The notes beneath the pieces were generated by a model. The model searched no databases. It saw nothing but the letters and a program-made list of their open reading frames with translations, and was not told the origin of the DNA. DNA of 64,000 nt from Bosea vestrisii (GTDB lineage: Bacteria; Pseudomonadota; Alphaproteobacteria; Rhizobiales; Beijerinckiaceae): positions 62,001-126,000 of the forward strand of contig NZ_CP126307.1 of NCBI RefSeq assembly GCF_030144325.1. Reading direction: 5' to 3'. A program made the position numbers and the translations under genes. This document shows positions 39,195 through 47,222 of the stretch, one piece after another; within the stretch, counting starts at the first letter, position 1, and the number at the start of each line of letters is the position of its first letter.

Positions 39195-39251
39195 AATGCG
39201 ATGTGCATTTGCCTGAATGCGATCTGCATTAGCGTTTGCAATTTGCAAACG
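39195..39251. promoter_or_regulatory. two operator-like dyads plus a 19-bp palindrome upstream of proS
   Basis: AATGC-N5-GCATT occurs twice (39195-39209 and 39216-39230), 21 bp apart centre to centre, i.e. on the same DNA face. A perfect palindrome CGTTTGCAA-T-TTGCAAACG follows at 39233-39251. The stretch is AT-richer than its surroundings and lies 73-129 bases before the proS ATG. Paired identical dyads at a two-turn spacing suggest cooperative binding by a dimeric regulator. The factor is unknown. Confidence 0.5.
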
Positions 39252-39323
39252 GCGATGGTGTCTCTGGACTGACCTGACTCGGTGCGCTCGTCCTGGCGCA
39301 CCGCCCCTTCGACGAGTGTTCCG

Positions 39324-40655
39324 ATGCGTCTGTCCCGCTATTTTCTGCCGATCCTGCGCGATACGCCCAAGGAAGCGGAGATCGTTTCGCACCGGCTGAT
39401 GCTGCGCGCCGGCATGATCCGCCAGCAGTCCGCCGGCATCTACTCCTGGCTGCCGCTGGGCCTGCGCGTCCTCAACAAGATCAGCGCGGTTGTCCGCGAA
39501 GAGCAGAACCGCGCCGGCGCTATCGAGATCCTGATGCCGACCATCCAGTCGGCCGATCTCTGGCGCGAGAGCGGGCGCTACGACGCCTATGGCAAGGAGA
39601 TGTTGCGGATCAAGGATCGCCACGACCGCGAGATGCTCTACGGCCCGACCAATGAGGAAATGGTCACCGAGATCTTCCGGTCCTACGTCAAGTCCTACAA
39701 GGACTTGCCGCTCAACCTTTATCACATCCAGTGGAAGTTCCGTGACGAGGTCCGTCCGCGCTTCGGCGTGATGCGCGGCCGCGAATTCCTGATGAAGGAT
39801 GCCTATTCCTTCGATCTTGACCAGGCCAGCGCTCGCCACGCCTATAACCGCATGTTCACCGCCTATCTGCGCACCTTCGCCCGCCTTGGCCTGAAGGCGA
39901 TCCCGATGCGTGCCGACACCGGCCCGATCGGCGGTGATCTCTCCCATGAATTCATCGTGCTCGCCTCGACCGGCGAGAGCGAGGTCTTCTGCCATAAGGA
40001 TTATCTCGATTTCGCGACGCCGGCAGCCGATACCGATTTCGACAGCATCGAAGGCCTCCAGGGCATCGTCGACAAGTGGACGAGCCTCTACGCCGCCACC
40101 GACGAGATGCATGAGAAGGCGGCTTTCGACGCCATTCCTGCCGACAGGCAGGTTTCGGCGCGCGGTATCGAGGTCGGCCATATCTTCTATTTCGGCACCA
40201 AATACTCCGAACCGATGGGCGCAACCGTCGCCGGTCCCGACGGGCAGCTGGTGCCAGTCCATGGCGGTTCCTATGGCATTGGCCCGAGTCGGCTCGTCGC
40301 CGCGCTGATCGAGGCCGGTCATGATGAGGGCGGCATCATTTGGCCCGACGAGATCGGGCCCTTCGATATCGCGGTGCTCAACCTCAAGACCGGCGATGCC
40401 GCGACCGACGGCGCCAGCGAGCAGCTCTACAAGGGGCTCGCCGCCAAGGGCTACGACATGGTCTATGACGATCGCGACGACCGCCCGGGCGGCAAGTTCG
40501 CCACGGCCGACCTGATCGGCGTTCCGTGGCAGATCATCGTCGGCCCCAAGGGGCTGGCCGAAGGCAAGGTCGAGCTCAAGCGCCGCGCCGGCGGCGAGCG
40601 CGAGCTGGTCTCGCTGGAGGCGGCGCTGGCGCGTTTCCCGGGGAAGAACGCGTGA
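39324..40655 (+). CDS. proS: prolyl-tRNA synthetase, short alphaproteobacterial type
   Basis: ProRS charges tRNA-Pro. The 443-residue product starts at the ATG at 39324 (MRLSRYFLPILRDTPKEAEI). It has class II motifs GPTNEEM, the motif 2 FRDEVRPRFG and motif 3 HGGSYGIGPSR, then the anticodon-binding domain. It lacks the YbaK editing insertion, as expected of the about 440-residue form found in alphaproteobacteria. lolC follows after 16 bases in the same direction. Confidence 0.97.
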   Translation: MRLSRYFLPILRDTPKEAEIVSHRLMLRAGMIRQQSAGIYSWLPLGLRVLNKISAVVREEQNRAGAIEILMPTIQSADLWRESGRYDAYGKEMLRIKDRHDREMLYGPTNEEMVTEIFRSYVKSYKDLPLNLYHIQWKFRDEVRPRFGVMRGREFLMKDAYSFDLDQASARHAYNRMFTAYLRTFARLGLKAIPMRADTGPIGGDLSHEFIVLASTGESEVFCHKDYLDFATPAADTDFDSIEGLQGIVDKWTSLYAATDEMHEKAAFDAIPADRQVSARGIEVGHIFYFGTKYSEPMGATVAGPDGQLVPVHGGSYGIGPSRLVAALIEAGHDEGGIIWPDEIGPFDIAVLNLKTGDAATDGASEQLYKGLAAKGYDMVYDDRDDRPGGKFATADLIGVPWQIIVGPKGLAEGKVELKRRAGGERELVSLEAALARFPGKNA

Positions 40656-40671
40656 GCGGAGGAGTGCGGTC

Positions 40672-41940
40672 ATGAGCGTGCCGACCGGCACCAAGCCCTT
40701 CGCCGGTTTCGAGTGGCTGCTCGCCGGCCGCTATCTGCGCACGCGTCGGCGCGAGGGCTTCGTCTCGGTCATCGCCGGCTTCTCCTTCCTCGGCATCCTG
40801 CTCGGCGTCGCCACGCTGATCATCGTGATGTCGGTGATGAACGGCTTCCGCAAGGAGCTGCTGGAGAAGATCGTCGGCGTCAACGGCCACATCTTCGCGA
40901 CGCCGATCGACCGGCCGCTCGACGACTACGAACAGGTCGCAGCCAAGCTGCGCCAGGTCCAGGGCATCAAGCTGGCGATCCCGTTGGTCGAGGGGCAGGC
41001 GCTCGCCTCCTCGCAGGTCGGCAATGGCGGCGTCCTGGTGCGCGGCATCTCGGAAGACGACATCAAGTCGATTCCGTTCATCGCCAACAATGTCCGCCAG
41101 GGCACCCTCGACGGCTTCGCCTCGGCGGGGGGCGTCGCCATCGGCCGGCGGCTTGCCGGCTCACTCGGCCTGCAGGCTGGCGATACCATCACCATCGTCA
41201 CACCGCGCGGAGCCTCGACGCCGTTCGGCACGGCGCCGCGGATCAAGGCCTATCCGGTCACGGCGGTCTTCGAGATCGGCATGTCGGAGTTCGACGCCTC
41301 TTTCGTCTTCATGCCGCTCGCCGAGAGCCAAGCCTATTTCAATCGCGATGGCGACGTGAACGTCATCGAGATCTTCATCGACAATCCCGATCAGACGCAG
41401 GCGGTGCGCGACCGGATCGAGGCCGATCCGCCGAGACCTTTGGTCCTGTCCGACTGGCGTCAGCGCAACCGCACTTTCTTCAATGCGCTCGAGGTCGAGC
41501 GCAATGTGATGTTCATCATCCTAACCCTGATCGTGCTGGTCGCGACGCTGAATATCGTTTCGGGCCTGATCATGCTGGTGAAGGACAAGACAGAAGACAT
41601 CGCGATCATGCGCACCATGGGCGCCTCGCGTGGCACGGTGCTGCGGGTCTTCCTGATCACGGGCGCCACCATCGGCGTGGTCGGTACCTTCGCCGGCTTC
41701 GTTCTCGGCATCGCCTTCGCCAAGAACATCCAGACCATCAACAAGGGCTTGAGCAAGCTGCTCGGGATCAACCCCTGGGATCCAACCGTGCGTTTCCTGA
41801 GCGATATCCCGTCGGTGATCGACTGGCGCGAGGTCACGAGCGTCGTCGTCATGACGCTCATCCTGTCGCTGCTGGCCACGCTCTATCCGGCCTGGAAGGC
41901 GGCGCGTCTCGACCCCGTCAAAGCCCTGCGGATGGGTTGA
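40672..41940 (+). CDS. lolC: lipoprotein-releasing ABC transporter permease LolC/LolE
   Basis: The 422-residue inner-membrane permease belongs to the LolCDE system that extracts lipoproteins for transfer to LolA. It has an N-terminal cytoplasmic segment FEWLLAGRYLRTRRREGF, a first membrane helix (about 28-50), a large periplasmic domain, and three C-terminal helices with NIVSGLIMLVKDKTEDIAIMRTMGASRG, a FtsX-like region. There is one permease gene with lolD, as in many alphaproteobacteria where a single LolF-type permease may replace LolC and LolE. GGAGGAG precedes the ATG. Confidence 0.94.
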   Translation: MSVPTGTKPFAGFEWLLAGRYLRTRRREGFVSVIAGFSFLGILLGVATLIIVMSVMNGFRKELLEKIVGVNGHIFATPIDRPLDDYEQVAAKLRQVQGIKLAIPLVEGQALASSQVGNGGVLVRGISEDDIKSIPFIANNVRQGTLDGFASAGGVAIGRRLAGSLGLQAGDTITIVTPRGASTPFGTAPRIKAYPVTAVFEIGMSEFDASFVFMPLAESQAYFNRDGDVNVIEIFIDNPDQTQAVRDRIEADPPRPLVLSDWRQRNRTFFNALEVERNVMFIILTLIVLVATLNIVSGLIMLVKDKTEDIAIMRTMGASRGTVLRVFLITGATIGVVGTFAGFVLGIAFAKNIQTINKGLSKLLGINPWDPTVRFLSDIPSVIDWREVTSVVVMTLILSLLATLYPAWKAARLDPVKALRMG

Positions 41941-41952
41941 GGACCTCGATCG

Positions 41953-42642
41953 ATGGCAACCGAGACGCCAGCGCTCTTTCTCTCCCAGATCGAGCGCTAT
42001 TACCCCCAATCCGACAGACCGCTCGAGGTGCTGCGCAAGGCCGATTTCGCGATCTGGCCAGGCGAGCTCGTGGCGCTGGTCGCGCCGAGCGGCACCGGCA
42101 AGTCGACCCTGTTGCACGTCGCCGGCCTGCTCGAGAGTCCGGACAGCGGTGAGGTCTTTATCGGCGGCGTGCCGACCTCGCAGCTCGACGACAAGGGCCT
42201 GACCCGGCTCCGGCGCACCGAGATCGGCTTCGTCTACCAGTTCCACCATCTCCTGTCGGAGTTCACGGCGCTGGAGAACGTTGTCCTGCCGCAACGCATC
42301 CGCGGCCTCGGCAAGGCCGAAGCGCAGTCGCGTGCGACCGAGCTTCTGAGCTTCCTCGGCCTCGGCGAGCGGCTCGACCATCTGCCGGGGGAACTCTCGG
42401 GCGGCGAACAGCAGCGCGTCGCCATCGGGCGCGCCGTCGCTAACGCTCCTCGGGTTCTGCTGGCCGACGAGCCAACCGGAAATCTCGACCCGCATACCGC
42501 GTTGCACGTCTTCAATACGTTGGTGGCGCTGGCGCGTGCTTCCGGGCTGGCTGCGCTGATTGCGACGCACAATCTTGACCTCGCCCGGCGCATGGACCGC
42601 CAGGTCACGATCCGCGACGGATTGGTGGTGCCGCTGACCTGA
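41953..42642 (+). CDS. lolD: lipoprotein-releasing ABC transporter ATPase LolD
   Basis: LolD powers lipoprotein release. The 229-residue ATPase has Walker A APSGTGKST near residue 46, the Q-loop VYQFHHLL, the signature ELSGGEQQRVAIGRA and Walker B VLLADEPTGNLD. It follows lolC after 12 bases and the pair is followed, convergently and 9 bases away, by tagH of the T6SS locus. Confidence 0.96.
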   Translation: MATETPALFLSQIERYYPQSDRPLEVLRKADFAIWPGELVALVAPSGTGKSTLLHVAGLLESPDSGEVFIGGVPTSQLDDKGLTRLRRTEIGFVYQFHHLLSEFTALENVVLPQRIRGLGKAEAQSRATELLSFLGLGERLDHLPGELSGGEQQRVAIGRAVANAPRVLLADEPTGNLDPHTALHVFNTLVALARASGLAALIATHNLDLARRMDRQVTIRDGLVVPLT

Positions 42643-42651
42643 GCGTTTGGT

Positions 42652-44025
42652 TCAGCGGCCGCCGCGGTCGTAGCACTCGGCGAAATAGAGCATGAAGGCG
42701 TCGACCAGCCCGTCCTCGTAAGGCGCGGTCTTTGCCTCCCAGCGCGCGACATAGGCGTCCCAGAGCTTGCCCTTGCGCGAGGACAGCAGGCCTTCGATCC
42801 CGCGTCCGGCGTCGAGGCCTTCGGCGACGGCCTGCGGATCGAGATCCTCGACCAGCATGCGCAACGCGTGCTGCATGGCCGAATAGGTCTTGATCTGGTG
42901 GATCTTGAGGTCCTTGAAGCTCTCCTCGAACGCCTTTTGTGCGCTGAGATAGCCGCTCGTCGGCCGCCCGAAGATCAGCTTCAGCGCGTCCTCGATCGTC
43001 GGCGAGAACTTGAGCGGGTTATTGTCCTGCGCCTGGATCATCGTCTGGTTCGAGCTGCGGGCGATGCGCTTGCTCTCGGCACGCGCCGCCAGCAAGGCCT
43101 TCAACTCGATGGCGATCAGGCGCATCAGCGCGCCGGTCTGCTCGGCGAAGGCGCCGGGATCCTGCCATGACAATTCCTCGACCGGCAGGCCGGCGCCGCG
43201 CGCGAAGCGGGCGATGAACTCGGCCGGCGAGATTGCCGGGCCACCCATCGGAGCGCCTATCGGCGGAGGCGGAGGGGCGGGGCGCGATGGCGCCGGCTCA
43301 TGCGGCGCATCGAAGCTCGGGCGTCCTTGCGGCGCCGCTTGAGCCTCGTTCCAGGGATCGCCATTGCCGCCTTGCGAAGGGGGCCGGCGCGGTTTCGGGA
43401 TCGGCGCGATCGGCTCGGGCTCGGGAGCCGGAGGAGGCTGGTAGGGCGCCCAGGCGAGCTCGTCGGGCCGCGACGAGGGCGGCGGTGCGGCAGATTGTGG
43501 CGCGAAGGCCTGTGCGGGGTCTGCTGGTGTCGGGATATCGGCGGCCCAGTCGATGAAAGGCGCGTGCACCGGCTGGTATTTCTGGGGCGGGATCAGATCG
43601 CGCCGGGCCATCGGCGGCGCCTCGTCACCATTCGATTCCCACAGCGAATCGCCGGGGGGCGGCGGCATGGCCGATCGCTCGGCTGGGCCGGTCGATCCGC
43701 GCTCAGCTTCATCGATCGACACAGCGATGATGTAATGGCCGATCTCGAGGCGATCGCCGTGCTGCAGCCGGTAGGGCGACTGCACGCGATAAGCCCCGCC
43801 ATTGACGAAGGTGCCGTTGGTCGAGATGTCGCGCAGCCAATAGGCGTTGTCGTTGAAGCGGACCTCGCAATGGCGGCCGGAGACGGCGCGGCTTGGGTCG
43901 GGCAGGCACCAGTCGAGATGCTGGTCGCGGCCGATGTCGAGCCCGCGCCCGCCGCTCAAGGTCACGCTCAGCGGGCCGCCATCGGGCAGCGAGGCCTGGT
44001 TCTCGATCGTCAGCGTCAGCGCCAT
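42652..44025 (-). CDS. tagH: T6SS-associated FHA domain protein TagH
   Basis: TagH (Fha1) is a cytoplasmic phosphothreonine-binding protein that helps activate T6SS assembly, in known systems after phosphorylation by PpkA. The 457-residue product has an FHA domain at about residues 20-95 (GRDQHLDWCLPDPSRAVSGRH, then ISTNGTFVNG), a long Pro-rich disordered middle (about 120-270), and a C-terminal TagH domain (LRLI near 300, LKFSPTIEDALKLIFG near 345). No kinase gene is in the window. It is the last gene of the leftward vgrG operon and converges on lolD. Confidence 0.9.
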   Translation of the reverse strand: MALTLTIENQASLPDGGPLSVTLSGGRGLDIGRDQHLDWCLPDPSRAVSGRHCEVRFNDNAYWLRDISTNGTFVNGGAYRVQSPYRLQHGDRLEIGHYIIAVSIDEAERGSTGPAERSAMPPPPGDSLWESNGDEAPPMARRDLIPPQKYQPVHAPFIDWAADIPTPADPAQAFAPQSAAPPPSSRPDELAWAPYQPPPAPEPEPIAPIPKPRRPPSQGGNGDPWNEAQAAPQGRPSFDAPHEPAPSRPAPPPPPIGAPMGGPAISPAEFIARFARGAGLPVEELSWQDPGAFAEQTGALMRLIAIELKALLAARAESKRIARSSNQTMIQAQDNNPLKFSPTIEDALKLIFGRPTSGYLSAQKAFEESFKDLKIHQIKTYSAMQHALRMLVEDLDPQAVAEGLDAGRGIEGLLSSRKGKLWDAYVARWEAKTAPYEDGLVDAFMLYFAECYDRGGR

Positions 44026-44085
44026 GTCGGGCCGCCCGCCTTGCCGTCGCGGGACCCTGGCAGCCGTATTGGCGCCGGGGCCATG

Positions 44086-44643
44086 TTATGGTCTGGTCCT
44101 GCCGCTTTCGTCATCGAGCAGACGAATGCACGCTTCGACGCAATTTCGCAATGCGGCATCACGCTCGCGCTCGGGTACGCGCCCAAGCGCGGTTAACACC
44201 GCGATGCGCGCGGTCTTTGCCGTCAGGTCCGGAGGGCAGGGTATGGCATGGGTCGCAACCATACTCCCGCCGGAATAACCGGCCGCGAGCGCAACCCAGG
44301 TGCCCAGGCTGGCATGATGGCCGCTTTCCCCAAGGGCCAGAGCGGCCCGGCGGGTCTCGTCGGTCGGGTCACGAACCCATGCCTCGGCCGCTTTCAGACC
44401 AGGGTCGGGCGATGTTCCCGCCGGCTGCATGCGCTGGATGCTCTGTAGCGCCCACCAGACCGCCTCGCGACGCGGCATCAGGAAAGCGCAGAAACCGATC
44501 GCGTCCTTGTGATTGCCGGCCTGAGCGAGGCCACGCAGGAAGGTTAGTGGCGGCTCCGTGGTCGGCGCCGTATTGATAACCTGGCGCGCGGCGGGGAACG
44601 TCTCGAAGACTTCCCGCGCCGTACTGAAGCGAAGTTTCGACAT
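44086..44643 (-). CDS. DUF6931-like T6SS-associated protein, function unknown
   Basis: The 185-residue protein lies between vgrG (7 bases upstream) and tagH, so it is part of the T6SS operon. It has no signal peptide or membrane helix. Conserved-looking blocks are FSTAREVFETFP (residues 6-17), PPLTFLRGL, CAFLMPRREAVWWALQS and WVALAAGYSGGSM. From memory this pattern matches the DUF6931 family found near T6SS genes, but I cannot verify it. It is not a DUF4123, DUF2169 or DUF1795 adaptor by sequence. Candidates are a VgrG chaperone, an adaptor or a post-translational regulator acting with TagH. Confidence 0.7.
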   Translation of the reverse strand: MSKLRFSTAREVFETFPAARQVINTAPTTEPPLTFLRGLAQAGNHKDAIGFCAFLMPRREAVWWALQSIQRMQPAGTSPDPGLKAAEAWVRDPTDETRRAALALGESGHHASLGTWVALAAGYSGGSMVATHAIPCPPDLTAKTARIAVLTALGRVPERERDAALRNCVEACIRLLDDESGRTRP

Positions 44644-44650
44644 CGCGGCC

Positions 44651-46513
44651 TCAGTTGATCTTGACGACGCCGCCGGTGATGACGGTCATGCCACCACCGT
44701 TGATTTCGGTCTTGGCTGTGCTCTTTATCGTGATCATCGGCGAGGAGATGGTGATGTCGGTCGGGGTCATCGTGATCTCACTCTCGCCGCAGACCAGCTT
44801 GATCTCCAGCGCCGCCTCGACATAGCGCTTGCCCTGTTTGACGTGCAGCTTGTCGCTGCCGCTCAGGATCTGCGTCGTGCGGGCAAAATCGGTCGGGCCG
44901 CCCTCGAAACTCTTGCCGACATCGCGGGTCTCGAGATTGAAGACCTCGGTCTTGTGGTCGCGCTCGGCCTGCATGGAGAAGACCTCCTTGCCGGCGAGAT
45001 CCTCGAACTTGATCTCGTTGAACTTGCCCGATTTGCCGCCGCCATCGGTCGATTCCGACTTCAGCCCCGACTGGGTCTTGTTGGCGGGCAGATCATAGGG
45101 CGGCATGTGCTGGTCATTGACCACTGCGCCCGTGATGATCGGCCGGTCCGGATCACCGCCGATATAGGAGACGACGACCTCCTGTCCGATGCGCGGGATG
45201 ATCTGCCCGCCCCAGTTCTTGCCCGACCAGGCCTGCGCGACGCGAACCCGACAGGAGGTCGACTCCTTTTCGCGGTCCCAATGGAAGCGCAGCCAGACGC
45301 AGCCATATTTGTCGACGTCGATGTCGCCTTCCTCGCCCTTGTTCTTCTCGCCCACCACTTTTGCCGTATCGGGACCGATCACGAGCGGCGAGGGGGTGAC
45401 CAAGGGGGCGCGGAAGCGCTTGTCGGCCTTCTGCAACTCGTAGGAGCCGTGATAGATCGCCTCGTCCGAGCGCTTCGACGAACGATAGCTCTGCACGCCA
45501 TAGGCATGCGTGGCGCGCACCACCAGATACTCGGCATTCTCGGCTCCGACCGCGTGATCGGTCAGCGTCATCAATGTGCCAGGGTTGAGGCTCGGGGCAT
45601 CCCCCACGGCAAGGCGACGCTCGTCCTGGGCCTGTTCGGCCTGGGCCTGGATTCGGGCGAGTTTTTCGCCTTTGCCGCGCTCCAGATAGGCGCCCGGATA
45701 GTCGTAGGCCTCGTAAGCCTTGGTGCGGGGGAAACCTTCCTCGGCCCGGGCTGTCAGGTCGGAGGTCGATTTCTCGAAATCATAGTCCTTCAGCTCGACC
45801 TTGCCGGTGCGAAGTCGCCGTTGCGCCGACCATTGCGTCAAGTGCTCGATAGGGCGCCGCTGGCTCTTGTCCTTCGGCATGAACGGATAGGCGCTGCCGG
45901 CTCCTGCGAAGGTCGGCTCCGCGGCCGCGGTGACCGTGTCATGGGAGCCGCGGGCATCCGAGAGGATAAGCTTGTGATCGCCTTCGGTGTGCTGGAAGTA
46001 GTAGTAGATGCCGTACTTCTCCATCAAACGCAGGACGAAGTCGAGATCGCTCTCGCGATACTGCACGCAGTAATCGATCACCGGCGGCTTCTCGCTGACG
46101 CGGTCGCCGAAGCTCGCCTTGTCTTCCTTCCCGAAGATCAATTTGATGATGTCGATCGCGGTCTTGTTCTTGAAAATGCGGCAATCCGAGCGCTGCGAGA
46201 GCAGCCAGAGCCAAGGGCGCAGCACGAAGCGGTAATGGTCGAGATCATTCTCCCGGCCAAGCCATTGGGCCTCGATCAGAACACCGTTGAAGATCCGTTC
46301 CTTCCCGTTCTTCAGCGTCATTTTTACGGCGCATTTCTCGCCGATCAAGCTTTGCAGGTCGGCATTCGCAGTCGTGCACGTGGCATCGACCTGATAGACG
46401 AATAATTCGCTGAGAGCTTCCCGCGCCTCAAACTTGAGAAGCGAAAAGACATCTTGTCCTGCCGGCGTCGTAAAAGAGGCAAGTCTTTTCGTTTGTCCAA
46501 GGGCGGCGGGCAT
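44651..46513 (-). CDS. vgrG: type VI secretion spike protein VgrG (TssI)
   Basis: VgrG trimers form the spike on the Hcp tube. The 620-residue product has the gp27-like base (RPWLWLLSQRSDCRIFKNKTA near residue 95, then HTEGDHKLILSD), the OB-fold gp5-like part (DKYGCVWLRFHWDRE near 400, then RVAQAWSGKNWGG) and a beta-helix tip ending TVITGGVVKIN. There is no C-terminal effector extension, so it is a plain structural VgrG. I use the ATG at 46513, with GAGG 8 bases upstream. No PAAR gene accompanies it in the window. Its promoter is the shared divergent region. Confidence 0.95.
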   Translation of the reverse strand: MPAALGQTKRLASFTTPAGQDVFSLLKFEAREALSELFVYQVDATCTTANADLQSLIGEKCAVKMTLKNGKERIFNGVLIEAQWLGRENDLDHYRFVLRPWLWLLSQRSDCRIFKNKTAIDIIKLIFGKEDKASFGDRVSEKPPVIDYCVQYRESDLDFVLRLMEKYGIYYYFQHTEGDHKLILSDARGSHDTVTAAAEPTFAGAGSAYPFMPKDKSQRRPIEHLTQWSAQRRLRTGKVELKDYDFEKSTSDLTARAEEGFPRTKAYEAYDYPGAYLERGKGEKLARIQAQAEQAQDERRLAVGDAPSLNPGTLMTLTDHAVGAENAEYLVVRATHAYGVQSYRSSKRSDEAIYHGSYELQKADKRFRAPLVTPSPLVIGPDTAKVVGEKNKGEEGDIDVDKYGCVWLRFHWDREKESTSCRVRVAQAWSGKNWGGQIIPRIGQEVVVSYIGGDPDRPIITGAVVNDQHMPPYDLPANKTQSGLKSESTDGGGKSGKFNEIKFEDLAGKEVFSMQAERDHKTEVFNLETRDVGKSFEGGPTDFARTTQILSGSDKLHVKQGKRYVEAALEIKLVCGESEITMTPTDITISSPMITIKSTAKTEINGGGMTVITGGVVKIN

Positions 46514-46549
46514 CAACCAGACCTCATGGTTTGCGACAAGAGACGACTA

Positions 46550-46578
46550 TTGACGCAGCGATCGCTGCGAGTCATAAT
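46550..46578 (+). promoter_or_regulatory. sigma70-like promoter of the ompA-tssA operon
   Basis: TTGACG (46550-46555) and CATAAT (46573-46578) are separated by exactly 17 bases, five of six matches in each hexamer. It is the best sigma70-type promoter in the window, about 50 bases upstream of the ompA-like ATG. No sigma54 motif was seen. The spacer overlaps the palindrome described separately. Confidence 0.65.
46554..46569. promoter_or_regulatory. perfect 16-bp palindrome in the divergent T6SS control region
   Basis: CGCAGCGA followed by TCGCTGCG is a perfect palindrome that overlaps the end of the -35 and most of the spacer of the T6SS promoter. It lies between the divergent vgrG and ompA-like genes, 41 bases before the vgrG start. 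A dimeric regulator bound here would block RNA polymerase. It contains GCGATCGC, so chance or a general genome motif is also possible. Confidence 0.45.
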
Positions 46579-46629
46579 TTGCGCCGTCAATCTTCAACCG
46601 CCTCAGCGAACCTAAACAGGAGGAAGACC

Positions 46630-47175
46630 ATGCGCAAGCAGGCCCTTGTCATGGTTAGTGCCGCTCTTGCCGCAGGCTTCTGCGCGCTGTCGCCTCTTTC
46701 GGCGCAGGCCCAAGCCTACAAGGCGGACGACATCGTCAAGCACTTTGGGCCCGCGACGCCCAATCTCGGCGTTTCGCGTGGCTTGTGTGTCGGCACCGAA
46801 GCCGAATGCAACAAGGCCGGCCATGTTGTGAAGCCGGCCAGCGCTTTCGACCTCATCGTCAAGTTCAAGTACAATTCTGACGTGCTCGAGTCTGAGGCGA
46901 AGGTGAATCTCGACGAGTTCGCCAAGGCGCTCAAGGACCCGCAGCTCGCGGCGAGCAGCTTCCTGGTCGAGGGGCATACCGACGCCAGCGGCACGGCTGA
47001 TTACAATCTGAGCCTCTCGGAACGCCGGGCCAAGGCGGTCGTGCGCTATCTGAGCGATCGCGGCGTCGATACCGCCAAGCTCGTCCCGCGCGGTCTTGGT
47101 CAGAGCAAGCCCGTGGTCGCTGACAAGTTCTCTGCCGATAATCGCCGGGTCGAGACGCGGCTCCAAGTGGAATGA
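46630..47175 (+). CDS. OmpA-like periplasmic protein of the T6SS locus
   Basis: The 181-residue product starts at the ATG at 46630 (AGGAGGAAG upstream). It has a signal peptide (residues 1-28, AQAQ) and an OmpA-like peptidoglycan-binding domain with VEGHTDASGTADYNLSLSERRA around residues 113-134 (GHTD 115-118) and a terminal ADNRRVETRL. There is no barrel or membrane helix, so it is a soluble periplasmic protein that can bind peptidoglycan. T6SS loci often hold an OmpA-like wall anchor (TagL, TagN, or the TssL extension). It heads the rightward operon and may fix the machine to the wall. Confidence 0.88.
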   Translation: MRKQALVMVSAALAAGFCALSPLSAQAQAYKADDIVKHFGPATPNLGVSRGLCVGTEAECNKAGHVVKPASAFDLIVKFKYNSDVLESEAKVNLDEFAKALKDPQLAASSFLVEGHTDASGTADYNLSLSERRAKAVVRYLSDRGVDTAKLVPRGLGQSKPVVADKFSADNRRVETRLQVE

Positions 47176-47222
47176 CGGCTCGGCGGCCGGGTCCCGACAT
47201 ACTCGACGGACCGTGAGGGGGT

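Noticed and set aside
44558..46405. 615-codon plus-strand frame opposite vgrG
   Set aside because: vgrG is unambiguous on the other strand and the frame has no domain or ribosome site.
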